DNA of 64,000 nt from Anaerotignum faecicola (GTDB lineage: Bacteria > Bacillota > Clostridia > Lachnospirales > Anaerotignaceae), in the NCBI GenBank assembly GCA_024460105.1, contig JANFXS010000001.1, positions 1 to 64,000 on the forward strand, given 5' to 3'. Within the stretch, counting starts at the first letter, position 1. Every line of letters starts with the position of its first letter. This document shows, in pieces, positions 7,748 through 15,602 of the stretch. Under the pieces are notes generated by a model. The model saw only the letters and a program-made list of their open reading frames with translations, was not told the origin of the DNA and searched no databases. Position numbers and translations under genes: made by a program.

Positions 7748-8107
7748 CTATCTTTTTAAATCGGGCCTCAGCTTTTCCGCACCGCCTATGTAAACATGCA
7801 CGGCGTCTTTCTGTTTTCTTCCGTTTTCCGCCAAAACTCCGACACGGATACATTTTTCAAGACTGCCGTCAACATACATTTCCTGAAAACACATAAGAGC
7901 CGCTTCCGTTATGCCAAGTTCTCTTGCCCCCGCCGCCGGATATGCCTTGTCCAAATCCTTTGTGGCCGTAAAAAATACGGATATTATATCCTCAATATTT
8001 AAACTGTTTTCACTTATTATATCCAACAACAGCCTTTTTGTTTCATTTAATATATCCTCTTTTGTATTTGAGCTGCATGTTACAGCCCCTCTTATGCAGT
8101 ATGCCAA
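7748..8107 (-). CDS. aroH: Chorismate mutase, AroH type
   Basis: 119 residues, the monofunctional trimeric AroH class first known from Bacillus. Converts chorismate to prephenate for Phe and Tyr synthesis. The opening CIRGAVTC holds the conserved Arg; CFQEMYV, CIRVGVL and HVYIGGAEKLRPDL match the family core and C-terminal tail. Its ATG directly abuts the stop of the upstream flavoprotein gene, implying translational coupling. Confidence 0.95.
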   Translation of the reverse strand: MAYCIRGAVTCSSNTKEDILNETKRLLLDIISENSLNIEDIISVFFTATKDLDKAYPAAGARELGITEAALMCFQEMYVDGSLEKCIRVGVLAENGRKQKDAVHVYIGGAEKLRPDLKR

Positions 8108-9349
8108 TTATTTTCCCTCCATACAAACATTGCTCCCTGCCGCATACCCAGTAGAAAAAGCTATCTGAAGATTGAATCCCCCGGTATATGCGTCAACGTC
8201 CAATACTTCTCCCGCAAAGTAAAGCCCTTTAATAAATTTTGATTCCATTGTAGACGGATTAATTTCATCAACTTCCACCCCGCCGCTGGTAACAACAGCC
8301 TCATTGTATCCTGACGTTCCCATTATGTTAAGCTCCAAGCCTTTCAAAACGGAAACCAGCTTCCTTCTTTCTTCTTTTGTAATATCGTGTACTTTCTTTT
8401 GCCCCGGTATCCCGCTTAACGATAATATTACGGGGATCAATTTCTGCGGAAGAAGGTCGTCCAGCGAATTCGCAAAATTTTTATTTATATATTTATCGAA
8501 ATCCCTTAATACTCTGCTGTCAAGCGTTTTTTCGTCGAGCGCCGGCTTTAAATCGATGTAAAGCTTTGCACCGTTTCCGAACTTTCCCAAAAGATGCCTG
8601 CTTGCGCTTAATATAACAGGCCCGCTCACACCGTAATGTGTAAACAACATTTCTCCGAAATCTTCATAAATCTGCTTTCCCTTATTGTTTTTAATTGTTA
8701 TTTTTATGTTTTTAAGGCTGAGCCCCATTAAATCGGCGCACCATTTTTCTTCTGCCCTTAAAGGTACAAGGCTCGGATAAAGCGGCGTAACGGTATGACC
8801 GCACTTTTTTGCAAAAGCATATCCGTCGCCTGTAGAACCCGTTCCCGGATATGACAGCCCGCCGGTTGCAATTATAACGGAATCGCTGTATACAGTTTCT
8901 TCTCTGCATGTAACAATCCCTTTTGCCTTTCCGCTTTCCGTCAGAACATCCTTAACCGCACATCCCAAGTGGATTTTAACTTTATTTTTTCTTACATATT
9001 TTTCAAGCGCATGCACAACGTCGGCAGCTTTGTCGCTTACGGGAAAAACCCTGTTTCCCCGTTCAACTTTCGTTTTTACCCCAAGGGAGTTAAAAAACTC
9101 TATGGTTTTAGAACTGTCAAACAAATATAAAGCGCTGTATAAAAAATACGGATTTCCCGGTATATTCTCAATAAAATTTTCAACATCGCTGTCGTTTGTT
9201 ATATTACAGCGGCCTTTCCCGGTTATGTATATTTTTTTTCCGAGTTTGTCGTTCTTTTCATATAAATGCACATTATGTCCGTTTTCAGCGGCCTTTCCCG
9301 CCGCAACCATGCCCGCCGCGCCGCCGCCTATAACTATAACCGTTCCCAT
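8108..9349 (-). CDS. HI0933-family NAD(P)/FAD-dependent oxidoreductase
   Basis: 413 residues. The N-terminal GGGAAG FAD-binding motif (near residue 8), KLGKKIYITGKGRCNITN, and the C-terminal GEVLDVDAYTGGFNLQ motif are diagnostic of the HI0933/YhiN (BaiN-like) flavoprotein family. Physiological substrate is unknown for most members. AAGGGTGG precedes the start. It lies 11 bases after the phosphatase gene and abuts aroH. Confidence 0.92.
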   Translation of the reverse strand: MGTVIVIGGGAAGMVAAGKAAENGHNVHLYEKNDKLGKKIYITGKGRCNITNDSDVENFIENIPGNPYFLYSALYLFDSSKTIEFFNSLGVKTKVERGNRVFPVSDKAADVVHALEKYVRKNKVKIHLGCAVKDVLTESGKAKGIVTCREETVYSDSVIIATGGLSYPGTGSTGDGYAFAKKCGHTVTPLYPSLVPLRAEEKWCADLMGLSLKNIKITIKNNKGKQIYEDFGEMLFTHYGVSGPVILSASRHLLGKFGNGAKLYIDLKPALDEKTLDSRVLRDFDKYINKNFANSLDDLLPQKLIPVILSLSGIPGQKKVHDITKEERRKLVSVLKGLELNIMGTSGYNEAVVTSGGVEVDEINPSTMESKFIKGLYFAGEVLDVDAYTGGFNLQIAFSTGYAAGSNVCMEGK

Positions 9350-9360
9350 TTAACCACCCT

Positions 9361-9966
9361 TTACAAAAGATGCGAATAATCGTTCAAAACCCTGAGCAAA
9401 TTGCCGTGTTTTCTAACTTCAACAATAGAAACAGACGTATTGTCAATCCACGTTTTGTTATACCATTCGCCTTCAAAAGCCATTAAATATTTAATAATAA
9501 GCCTAACTATACCTCCATGCGATACAATGGCAATATTTTTGTCATCTTTTCCGTCAAGGACGTCCCTCAGGCCGATTTTTATCCTTTCGGTAACATGAGC
9601 AAATGAAATATCTCCCGGAAAAGTACCGTTTTCAGGATATTTTATAAATTCGTCAAAACTTTTGCCATATTTCGTTGAAATCTCTTTTGCAGTCATTCCT
9701 TCCCATTCGCCGAAATTAATTTCCTTAAAGTTTTCATTCGTTTTAATTTCAAGCCCTTTAATATCCGCAATAGGCCTTGCCGTTTCAACAGCCCTTTTCA
9801 ACGGGGAAGAATATATCTCGTCAATATCAATCTTTTTAAACCTTTCGCCAAGCAGGCTTGCCTGCCGCCTGCCCTCCTGCGATAATTCAATATCGGTCCA
9901 TCCCTGAAACCGTTTGGCTTTATTCCATTCAGTTTCGCCATGCCTTATTAAATACAGCTTAACCAT
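9361..9966 (-). CDS. Histidine phosphatase family protein (phosphoglycerate mutase-like)
   Basis: 201 residues. RHGETEWN at 8-15 holds the phospho-accepting His9, and VSHGGIVR holds the second His. The short length and WEGMTAKEI stretch fit the CobC/GpmB-like broad group rather than glycolytic GpmA, so substrate (phosphosugar, alpha-ribazole phosphate or other) cannot be fixed. First gene of the operon that ends in ispH-rpsA. Confidence 0.9.
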   Translation of the reverse strand: MVKLYLIRHGETEWNKAKRFQGWTDIELSQEGRRQASLLGERFKKIDIDEIYSSPLKRAVETARPIADIKGLEIKTNENFKEINFGEWEGMTAKEISTKYGKSFDEFIKYPENGTFPGDISFAHVTERIKIGLRDVLDGKDDKNIAIVSHGGIVRLIIKYLMAFEGEWYNKTWIDNTSVSIVEVRKHGNLLRVLNDYSHLL

Positions 9967-10003
9967 TATAAATAATCCCCTTATCTATATATACTAATTT
10001 TTT

Positions 10004-10009
10004 ATTATA
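10004..10009 (-). promoter_or_regulatory. Likely -10 of the phosphatase to ispH-rpsA operon
   Basis: TATAAT on the minus strand, 38 bases upstream of the first gene. No good -35 is seen at 16-18 bases, so the call is weak. Confidence 0.4.
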
Positions 10010-10251
10010 CTACATTTTTTCTTAAAAATAAAGCTTGATAAGGCTTGCCGTAACTTCAAATCATTTTGCGCATTGAAAAACAGTTAAAAAAATAACATTA
10101 TATTAAACTGTGCTTGCATAAACCGGCGTTTTTGTGGCTTTATACAATCTTATTATATGTATCTTGAAACCACTGTTTTTATAATGTATGACACTTTCAC
10201 GGCCGCAATAAGTATTTATTATATAATCATTTACCTGAGGTGGATAATCTA

Positions 10252-10452
10252 TTGGATTTCGGAAAAACAGAACTATTAGGAAACTCAGCGCCAAAAACAA
10301 CCGGCATAACTTTTGGCACGGAACATTACTTTGATGACATAAATAAAAAATTCAATCTGAAAAAGATTATGAAAGATGTGTCGCCGTATGATTACTATGG
10401 CATGATTTTAAAGAAAGAAAAAGATATGAAATCTGTAATTGACCAAGCTTAG
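10252..10452 (+). CDS. Short unrecognised ORF, possibly a truncated gene (66 aa)
   Basis: A GAGGTGG site followed after eight bases by TTG suggests the start at 10252; a GTG at 10240 overlaps that site and is less likely. The protein is soluble and charged (DINKKFNLKKIMKDVSPYDYYGMILKKEKD) with no family I recognise. The stop falls at the left end of an interspersed repeat (copy A), so the frame may have been cut short by its insertion. The next gene is in another frame. Confidence 0.4.
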   Translation: MDFGKTELLGNSAPKTTGITFGTEHYFDDINKKFNLKKIMKDVSPYDYYGMILKKEKDMKSVIDQA

Positions 10453-10611
10453 CTTCAGTTTACAAGGGCACACACGCCCCTCAAGGAAAAATTTTCTGCA
10501 TTTCTGTGTTGCATAAGCTTGTCATAGGATCCGCTATGCCGGCGCATATGCGCCTTGAACTGCAAAAAATTTTTTCCTTATGAGGTCGGAGAGTTTTAGC
10601 AGACGTGAAGA
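10449..10611. repeat. Interspersed structured repeat, copy A
   Basis: About 150 bases that recur with clear similarity at 29643-29794. CCTCA-AGGAAAAATTTT on the left pairs with AAAATTTTTTCCTT-TGAGG on the right, making one long imperfect hairpin. The centre holds smaller palindromes (CATAGGATCCGCTATG, GGCGCATATGCGCC). The left edge carries GCTTCAGTTTACAAG, found inverted at the right of copy B. No ORF. It looks like a MITE or a structured RNA element. Confidence 0.65.
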
Positions 10612-10642
10612 ATTTGCCCGATTCATATCATGAATTGACGAT

Positions 10643-11683
10643 ATGTTAAATCATATTTCAGTAAAAAGCAGCGCCGATAAATGTATAAAAATACTGCTTC
10701 TATCTGATAGGGAAACAAGACTTTACAGCAACGCCCCTCAAAAAGATGTTGACAATGCTGCAAACATGATACACAATAAAAAAAACAGGCTATTGTCAAC
10801 ATCAGCTAAATTAGCAATATTAGAAAATATTGTTAAAAAAGGCGTTAAACGTGTTGTCGGCAATGATGTTAAAAAAACTGCTTTTGCATCTGAAATAATG
10901 GGGAAATATGATGAAAAATTTGTTAAAGACGTGCTGAATAAATATTACTTCGACCATCCTTATAAAATGGCAATAGGAACTACAATACAAGAATTATGCA
11001 CAAACCAATTTATTAAAATCTTTGAAGAAACAATATTCAATGAACATATTTCTAAAAAATACATGCATGGAAATTATAAATATACTGAATATTTCAAGGG
11101 CCTGTTTAATTCCATATACAATAAAATTTCGGAAGATGTTTCTTCTGCAATCCCTTATATTACATATATAAGAAGTGAAAATAACAATACTGCAGCAACA
11201 GCTTTAAATTTAAATGGGTTTAAAAAATATGGCTTAAACATTGATAATAATATACTTATAAAATTAAAAGCAATGGTTGACGACGATTGGGAAAACATTT
11301 TCTTTGAAATAGGTAAGGAAAAGGAATTTAGCATTGTTAAAACAATAGACGAACTGATTGAAATTATAAACAAACCAAGCAAAATATTTCATGTAACCAC
11401 AAACTATTCCTCAATGTACGCTTTTTCCGGTTTAATTACATACAAAATTCCTAAAAATGCATTTGCACTTGCCGTTTCAAAAATACTATTTGTAACAGGT
11501 ATAATATCAGGAGCTTATACTTTTACGAGCTTAGCCCTTATAGAAGATTTAAGAAAATTAAAAGATAAAGGGTACAATTTTGTGACACTTGAGATTCGAT
11601 TAAAATTTGATTTTCGGTATGGAGATCCAACAACTGTTCCATGTTGGAATATTATACTCATTACAATCAGAAATTTTTCATAA
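10643..11683 (+). CDS. Unrecognised 346-residue protein
   Basis: No family recognised. The sequence is rich in Lys, Asn and Ile and more AT-rich than the housekeeping neighbours. The body is soluble, with one moderately hydrophobic stretch near residues 280-305 (FALAVSKILFVTGIISGAYT) that may enter a membrane. No good ribosome-binding site precedes the ATG, and an in-frame stop sits 12 bases upstream, so the true 5' end may have been lost to the adjacent repeat copy A. It is followed after 13 bases by a frameshifted membrane-protein gene. The pair may be an acquired two-gene unit, but no function is claimed. Confidence 0.55.
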   Translation: MLNHISVKSSADKCIKILLLSDRETRLYSNAPQKDVDNAANMIHNKKNRLLSTSAKLAILENIVKKGVKRVVGNDVKKTAFASEIMGKYDEKFVKDVLNKYYFDHPYKMAIGTTIQELCTNQFIKIFEETIFNEHISKKYMHGNYKYTEYFKGLFNSIYNKISEDVSSAIPYITYIRSENNNTAATALNLNGFKKYGLNIDNNILIKLKAMVDDDWENIFFEIGKEKEFSIVKTIDELIEIINKPSKIFHVTTNYSSMYAFSGLITYKIPKNAFALAVSKILFVTGIISGAYTFTSLALIEDLRKLKDKGYNFVTLEIRLKFDFRYGDPTTVPCWNIILITIRNFS

Positions 11684-11696
11684 AGGTGGAAAAATA

Positions 11697-12238
11697 TTGA
11701 AAATTCTTAAGCAAAAAAATAATTAAACATTACACAAACAGTAACAATTCATGTAAATTTGAACGCAGAAATTTAGGAAAAGCTCTTATAAATTTTATTA
11801 TTATGGCAATAACTCTTAAATCAGCTGTTGAAACTAATTTAACTTCGTGGATTGTAATCATGACTAAGTGTACATTTATCATGTCGGTCATTGCTCTTGT
11901 GTATATTATAATAGGCCGCGTTTTCCTTCTCGGAAAGGAAAGCCTGCTTAACTGCATTAGCAAATCCCCCAGTGTAAAACGGTATGAAAATATAATGCAT
12001 TTTAAAATCCCCGCCAAAATATTTGTTCTGATTTTAAAATTTTACTTAGCCGTATATTTTATCGCATCAAAAAACAAAGAAACCGAAATATAACCGCCAT
12101 GTTTCTCCAAAAATATGGTATATCGAAAATATATACGATGAATTTAAGGTTATTATAAACAAATATTATAGATGTGACAGTAAAAACATAAATTATTTCA
12201 AATTGATCAAAATAATAATAAAATATATATATCCGTAA
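11697..12238 (+). pseudogene. Frameshifted small membrane-protein gene
   Basis: AAGGTGG precedes a TTG at 11697. The frame runs MKILKQK and hits a stop. Dropping one base in the A7 run (11713-11719) opens a frame through a two-segment membrane region (WIVIMTKCTFIMSVIALVYI and IFVLILKFYLAVYFIA). That frame stops at 12091. Dropping one base in the A6 run (12069-12074) opens a third frame ending ...KIWYIENIYDEFKVIINKYY... and closing at 12238. The joined product of about 180 residues reads as a coherent protein. Both shifts are one extra base at homopolymers, which fits decay, or sequencing or assembly error. No family recognised. Confidence 0.5.
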
Positions 12239-12265
12239 ATAATAAAAATACAAAGAGGTGACCTA

Positions 12266-13105
12266 TTGAAAAAGTCAAAAAATCGTTTACTATTAATACT
12301 TCTTATATTTACCGTTGTAGTTTCACTGTGTATCCGGCGGGAAAATACATCCCTTACAACAACATATGTAACAGTTTCTTCCGAATCCGCTCTAAATAAT
12401 ATTTCAGGCCTGAAAATCGTCCATATCTCAGATTTGCATAATGCCGAATTCGGCCATGCCAACTCATCCCTTTTAGAAAAAATAAGCTCTGAAAATCCGG
12501 ATATTATCGCCGTAACCGGAGATATAATCGATTCCCGACGCACAAATACCGATATAGCAGTTGAATTTACCTCAAAAGCTTGTGAAATCGCCCCAGTGTA
12601 TTATGTTACAGGCAACCATGAAGCAAGAATACCGGAATACGCTTCATTTGAAGCGGAATTAATTAATGCAGGAGCAAACGTATTAAGAAATAATAACATA
12701 TTATTTGAATTTAACGGCGTTCAAATCAATTTGATAGGAGCGGACGATCCGTCTTTTTCCGACAGAACAGAATCCGATGAAAAAATTTTAGATAATTATT
12801 TAAATTCGCTTTCTTCAGACAGCGGCCAGTATAAAATACTTTTATCGCACAGGCCGGAGCTTTTTGAAACTTACGTTAAAAACCGCATGGATATTGTACT
12901 TTGCGGCCATGCGCACGGCGGCCAATTCCGCATACCGTTCATAGGCGGAGTTATTGCGCCTAATCAGGGATTTTTTCCTAAATATACAAGCGGAGTTTAT
13001 ACGTCCGGCAATACAAACATGGTTGTAAGCCGCGGCCTCGGAAACAGCATAATCCCATTCAGGATAAATAATCCTCCTGAAATAGTTGTAATAACAATTA
13101 ATTAG
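12266..13105 (+). CDS. Membrane-anchored calcineurin-like metallophosphoesterase
   Basis: 279 residues, TTG start at good spacing from GAGGTGA. An N-terminal signal anchor (LLLILLIFTVVVSLCI) is followed by the metallophosphoesterase motifs in order: DLHNAEFG, GDIIDS, GNHEAR, LSHRPE and GHAHGGQ. It resembles the YkuE/YaeI group, which acts on membrane lipids at the outer face in related bacteria. The site-binding residues are all present. It may be transcribed with the unrecognised genes upstream. Confidence 0.9.
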   Translation: MKKSKNRLLLILLIFTVVVSLCIRRENTSLTTTYVTVSSESALNNISGLKIVHISDLHNAEFGHANSSLLEKISSENPDIIAVTGDIIDSRRTNTDIAVEFTSKACEIAPVYYVTGNHEARIPEYASFEAELINAGANVLRNNNILFEFNGVQINLIGADDPSFSDRTESDEKILDNYLNSLSSDSGQYKILLSHRPELFETYVKNRMDIVLCGHAHGGQFRIPFIGGVIAPNQGFFPKYTSGVYTSGNTNMVVSRGLGNSIIPFRINNPPEIVVITIN

Positions 13106-13181
13106 AGCCTTATGATTACAAATCACTAAATATGTTTTTAAGGCAAATTCCTTTAATTTTAAAATGGCACAACATTATTTG

Positions 13182-13282
13182 AGGATGGCATTAGACCATA
13201 ACAGCGAGGCTAAACACATTTGACGCCGTTTCCGGCTGAACCTGCCCGCCTTTTTCTTGTTCCTAAACCGCTATGCCATCCT
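13182..13282. repeat. Inverted-repeat-bounded segment (101 bp)
   Basis: AGGATGGCAT at 13182-13191 is perfectly inverted at 13273-13282. The 81 bases between are non-coding and GC-richer than the flanks. It could be a small mobile-element remnant or a structured RNA. Confidence 0.4.
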
Positions 13283-13503
13283 TAACTGTTCAACGACATA
13301 TTGATAAATTTTTTGTTATCCAAAACGCGAATATGCAGGCTTGCCCGCAGGCACACGTATACAACCCATACGAAAACACAGCGAGAGCATTTCTCAACGA
13401 GAAATTCGAGAATCCGATCAAGCATTTGAAACGCCAAATAGCAGAAAAATTTATTATATTGAGCGTATATGACCTTGTAAACCGAAGATATCCTGATACA
13501 TAA
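13283..13503 (+). pseudogene. Gene relic of unknown origin
   Basis: A short open frame (ARAFLNEKFENPIKHLKRQIAEK region) without ribosome-binding site and with no recognised family. Bases 13474-13488 (CTTGTAAACCGAAGA) exactly match, inverted, the outer edge of repeat copy B (29886-29900), so mobile or decayed DNA is likely. The rest of the 13106-13624 gap holds nothing else I can name. Confidence 0.3.
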
Positions 13504-13624
13504 GTCAGTCAAATCGCGTTTCCGCCGAAAAAGCAAATGAACCGCACAATAAAAGGCCGATACAGGAATTGCCGAATTAAAACGGTATTCCATGTACAGC
13601 CATTTTAAAATTCCTGCTTAAAAC

Positions 13625-14338
13625 TTAAAGTGATTTCAAATATTTTACCTCTTTTTCAGTAAGAATCCTGAATTTTCCTTTCGGCAGATCCCCAAGCTCC
13701 AACTCTCCTGTGGCAACCCTTTTGAGTGTGGCAACAGGGTGTTTAATTGCATCGCACATTTTCCTAACCTGCCTGTTGCGCCCTTCTGTTATTGTGATCC
13801 TGCAAACCGAATATTTACCCAAATCTTCTAAGACTTCCAGCTTTGCCGGTTCAGTTTTTCTTCCGTCAACAGTAACTCCCCATTTAAATTTATTAATGCA
13901 TCCTATATCCGGAGTACCGAAAAGTTTTGCCAAATAAACTTTTTTTACCTGATGTTTCGGGTGCGTCAGTTTATACGTTAAATCGCCGTCGTTTGTAAGC
14001 AGGAGAAGTCCCGACGTGTCATAGTCAAGCCTTCCTACAGGCACAACTCTTTCATTAACCCCTTTAATCAAATCTATAACCGTAGGCCGATCAAACTGAT
14101 CCTTGGCGGTTGTTACAAACCCTTCCGGCTTATGAAGCATTATATAAACCGGTTTCTCTTTGTTCAAAACTTTATTTCCGTTATAAAACACAGAATCAAG
14201 TTTGTCGTCAATTTTAGTTCCGAGTTCCGTCACAACAACTCCGTTTACGGAAACTTTGCCCGCCTGTATAAGTTCCTCTGCTTTTCTTCTTGACGCTATG
14301 CCACAATCGGCAAGATACTTTTGAAGCCTTACTTCCAT
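13625..14338 (-). CDS. rluB: RsuA/RluB-family rRNA pseudouridine synthase
   Basis: 237 residues. An N-terminal S4 RNA-binding domain (VRLQKYLADCGIASRRKAEELI) is followed by the catalytic domain with GRLDYDTSGLLLLTNDG, whose Asp is the nucleophile. EGRNRQVRKMC is also typical. The target is probably 23S rRNA U2605 (RluB), but RsuA-like specificity cannot be excluded. GGGGG precedes the start. It follows the D,D-carboxypeptidase gene by 41 bases. Confidence 0.92.
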   Translation of the reverse strand: MEVRLQKYLADCGIASRRKAEELIQAGKVSVNGVVVTELGTKIDDKLDSVFYNGNKVLNKEKPVYIMLHKPEGFVTTAKDQFDRPTVIDLIKGVNERVVPVGRLDYDTSGLLLLTNDGDLTYKLTHPKHQVKKVYLAKLFGTPDIGCINKFKWGVTVDGRKTEPAKLEVLEDLGKYSVCRITITEGRNRQVRKMCDAIKHPVATLKRVATGELELGDLPKGKFRILTEKEVKYLKSL

Positions 14339-14379
14339 TTTTTAATCCCCCTGATAATACTATTTAAACATTGGCTATT

Positions 14380-15531
14380 TTATAGTATACCGTCTGTTGG
14401 GGAATTTAGCCACATATTTATCAATTTTTTGACAGAAGTTTCAAAATCATGCCTTTTTATATTTTCAGCCGCTACAATATCAGTCGAAAAAAGCTGTTCT
14501 CCATTAGCCGTATAAACGGAAACCTTTCCGATTTTTTCGCCCTTTCTTACAGGCGCTTCAACAGCTTCCAATAGTTTCTTCTCAACGGTAATGCCTTTAA
14601 ATTCTTCCTCGCTGAGCATAGCAAATCCATCCTCTGCGGCTATCGCATTGACGCTTCCTTCTTTTGAAGAAATTACCTCAACCGTTCCCATCTCACATCC
14701 CTTATCCATAACTTTTTTAAGGGAAAAATTTTCAAAACCATAATTTAAAAGGTTCTTTGTATCAATCCACTTTTGTTCTTTTCCCTTATTTCCCCAGCCG
14801 CTGGCAAGCACAACCGTTATAAGCTGCGTCCCGTTTCGTTCCGCCGCTCCGGCAAAGCAATGGCCGGCTTTATTTGTAAAACCTGTTTTAACGCCTATAG
14901 CCCCTTCATACTCGTTCAACAGCCTGTTTTTATTGCTTACTGTAAACGATCTTTTGCCATTACAGCTTGAAAAACTATAGCTCGGCGTTGAAATAAGCCT
15001 GCAAAAATCTTCGTTTTCCAAAGCGTATCTGGTAATCAAAGCCATATCATACGCTGTAGAATGATTATCGTCTTTATCAAGGCCGTTAGGCGTAACAAAT
15101 TTTGTGTTCTTCGCTCCAATTTCCCTCGCCTTTTCATTCATTAATTCGGCAAAACCCTCAACGCTTCCTCCGATGTGTTCGGCTATTACAACGGCTGAAT
15201 CATTACACGATTGAAGCATAAGGGGGTAAAGCAGATCCCCCAATATATATTCTTCCCCGCTTGAAAGTCCCAGCCTAACTTTCGGCGTTACAGCCGCTTT
15301 TTTCGATACGATTGCCGTTTCATCCAGCTTTCCGCTTTCCAAAGCTATAATAGCGGTCATAATTTTAGTTGTGCTTGCAACAGACATAGGGGCGTCCATG
15401 TTCCTTTCCCAAAGCACCCTTCCTGTTTCCGCATCCATTAACGCCGCCCCCTGGGCCGCAACTTTCAGCTCTTCAGCATAGACATTTACCGAAAAAACTA
15501 GTGCAAATATTATCATAATTAATTTTTTCAT
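14380..15531 (-). CDS. dacF: D-alanyl-D-alanine carboxypeptidase (penicillin-binding protein, S11 family)
   Basis: 383 residues. The start at 15531 is preceded by GGGTGAT; a longer frame lacks a site. A signal peptide (MKKLIMIIFALVFSVNVYAEE) is followed by the three serine-enzyme motifs: STTK (SxxK), SCN (SxN form) and KTG. It trims the terminal D-Ala of peptidoglycan pentapeptides outside the membrane. The C-terminal beta domain typical of S11 enzymes is present. DacF-type (sporulation) or DacA-type role is not separable by sequence alone. Confidence 0.93.
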   Translation of the reverse strand: MKKLIMIIFALVFSVNVYAEELKVAAQGAALMDAETGRVLWERNMDAPMSVASTTKIMTAIIALESGKLDETAIVSKKAAVTPKVRLGLSSGEEYILGDLLYPLMLQSCNDSAVVIAEHIGGSVEGFAELMNEKAREIGAKNTKFVTPNGLDKDDNHSTAYDMALITRYALENEDFCRLISTPSYSFSSCNGKRSFTVSNKNRLLNEYEGAIGVKTGFTNKAGHCFAGAAERNGTQLITVVLASGWGNKGKEQKWIDTKNLLNYGFENFSLKKVMDKGCEMGTVEVISSKEGSVNAIAAEDGFAMLSEEEFKGITVEKKLLEAVEAPVRKGEKIGKVSVYTANGEQLFSTDIVAAENIKRHDFETSVKKLINMWLNSPTDGIL

Positions 15532-15562
15532 ATAATCACCCAGATATATTATGGGTATTTTA

Positions 15563-15593
15563 TCAAAAAAAATGCACTGTATAAAAACAGTGC
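15563..15593 (-). terminator. Terminator of putP
   Basis: Minus-strand GCACTG / CAGTGC stem with an eight-base loop, followed by ATTTTTTTT, ten bases after the putP stop. Confidence 0.85.
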
Positions 15594-15602
15594 GTTTAAA
15601 AA

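Noticed and set aside
10103-10300. 65-codon minus-strand frame
   Set aside because: No ribosome-binding site, overlaps the 5' region of the plus-strand 66-aa frame, and shows no protein-like pattern.
13282-13593. 103-codon minus-strand frame across the relic region
   Set aside because: Overlaps the repeat-edge trace and has no start signal; composition looks random.
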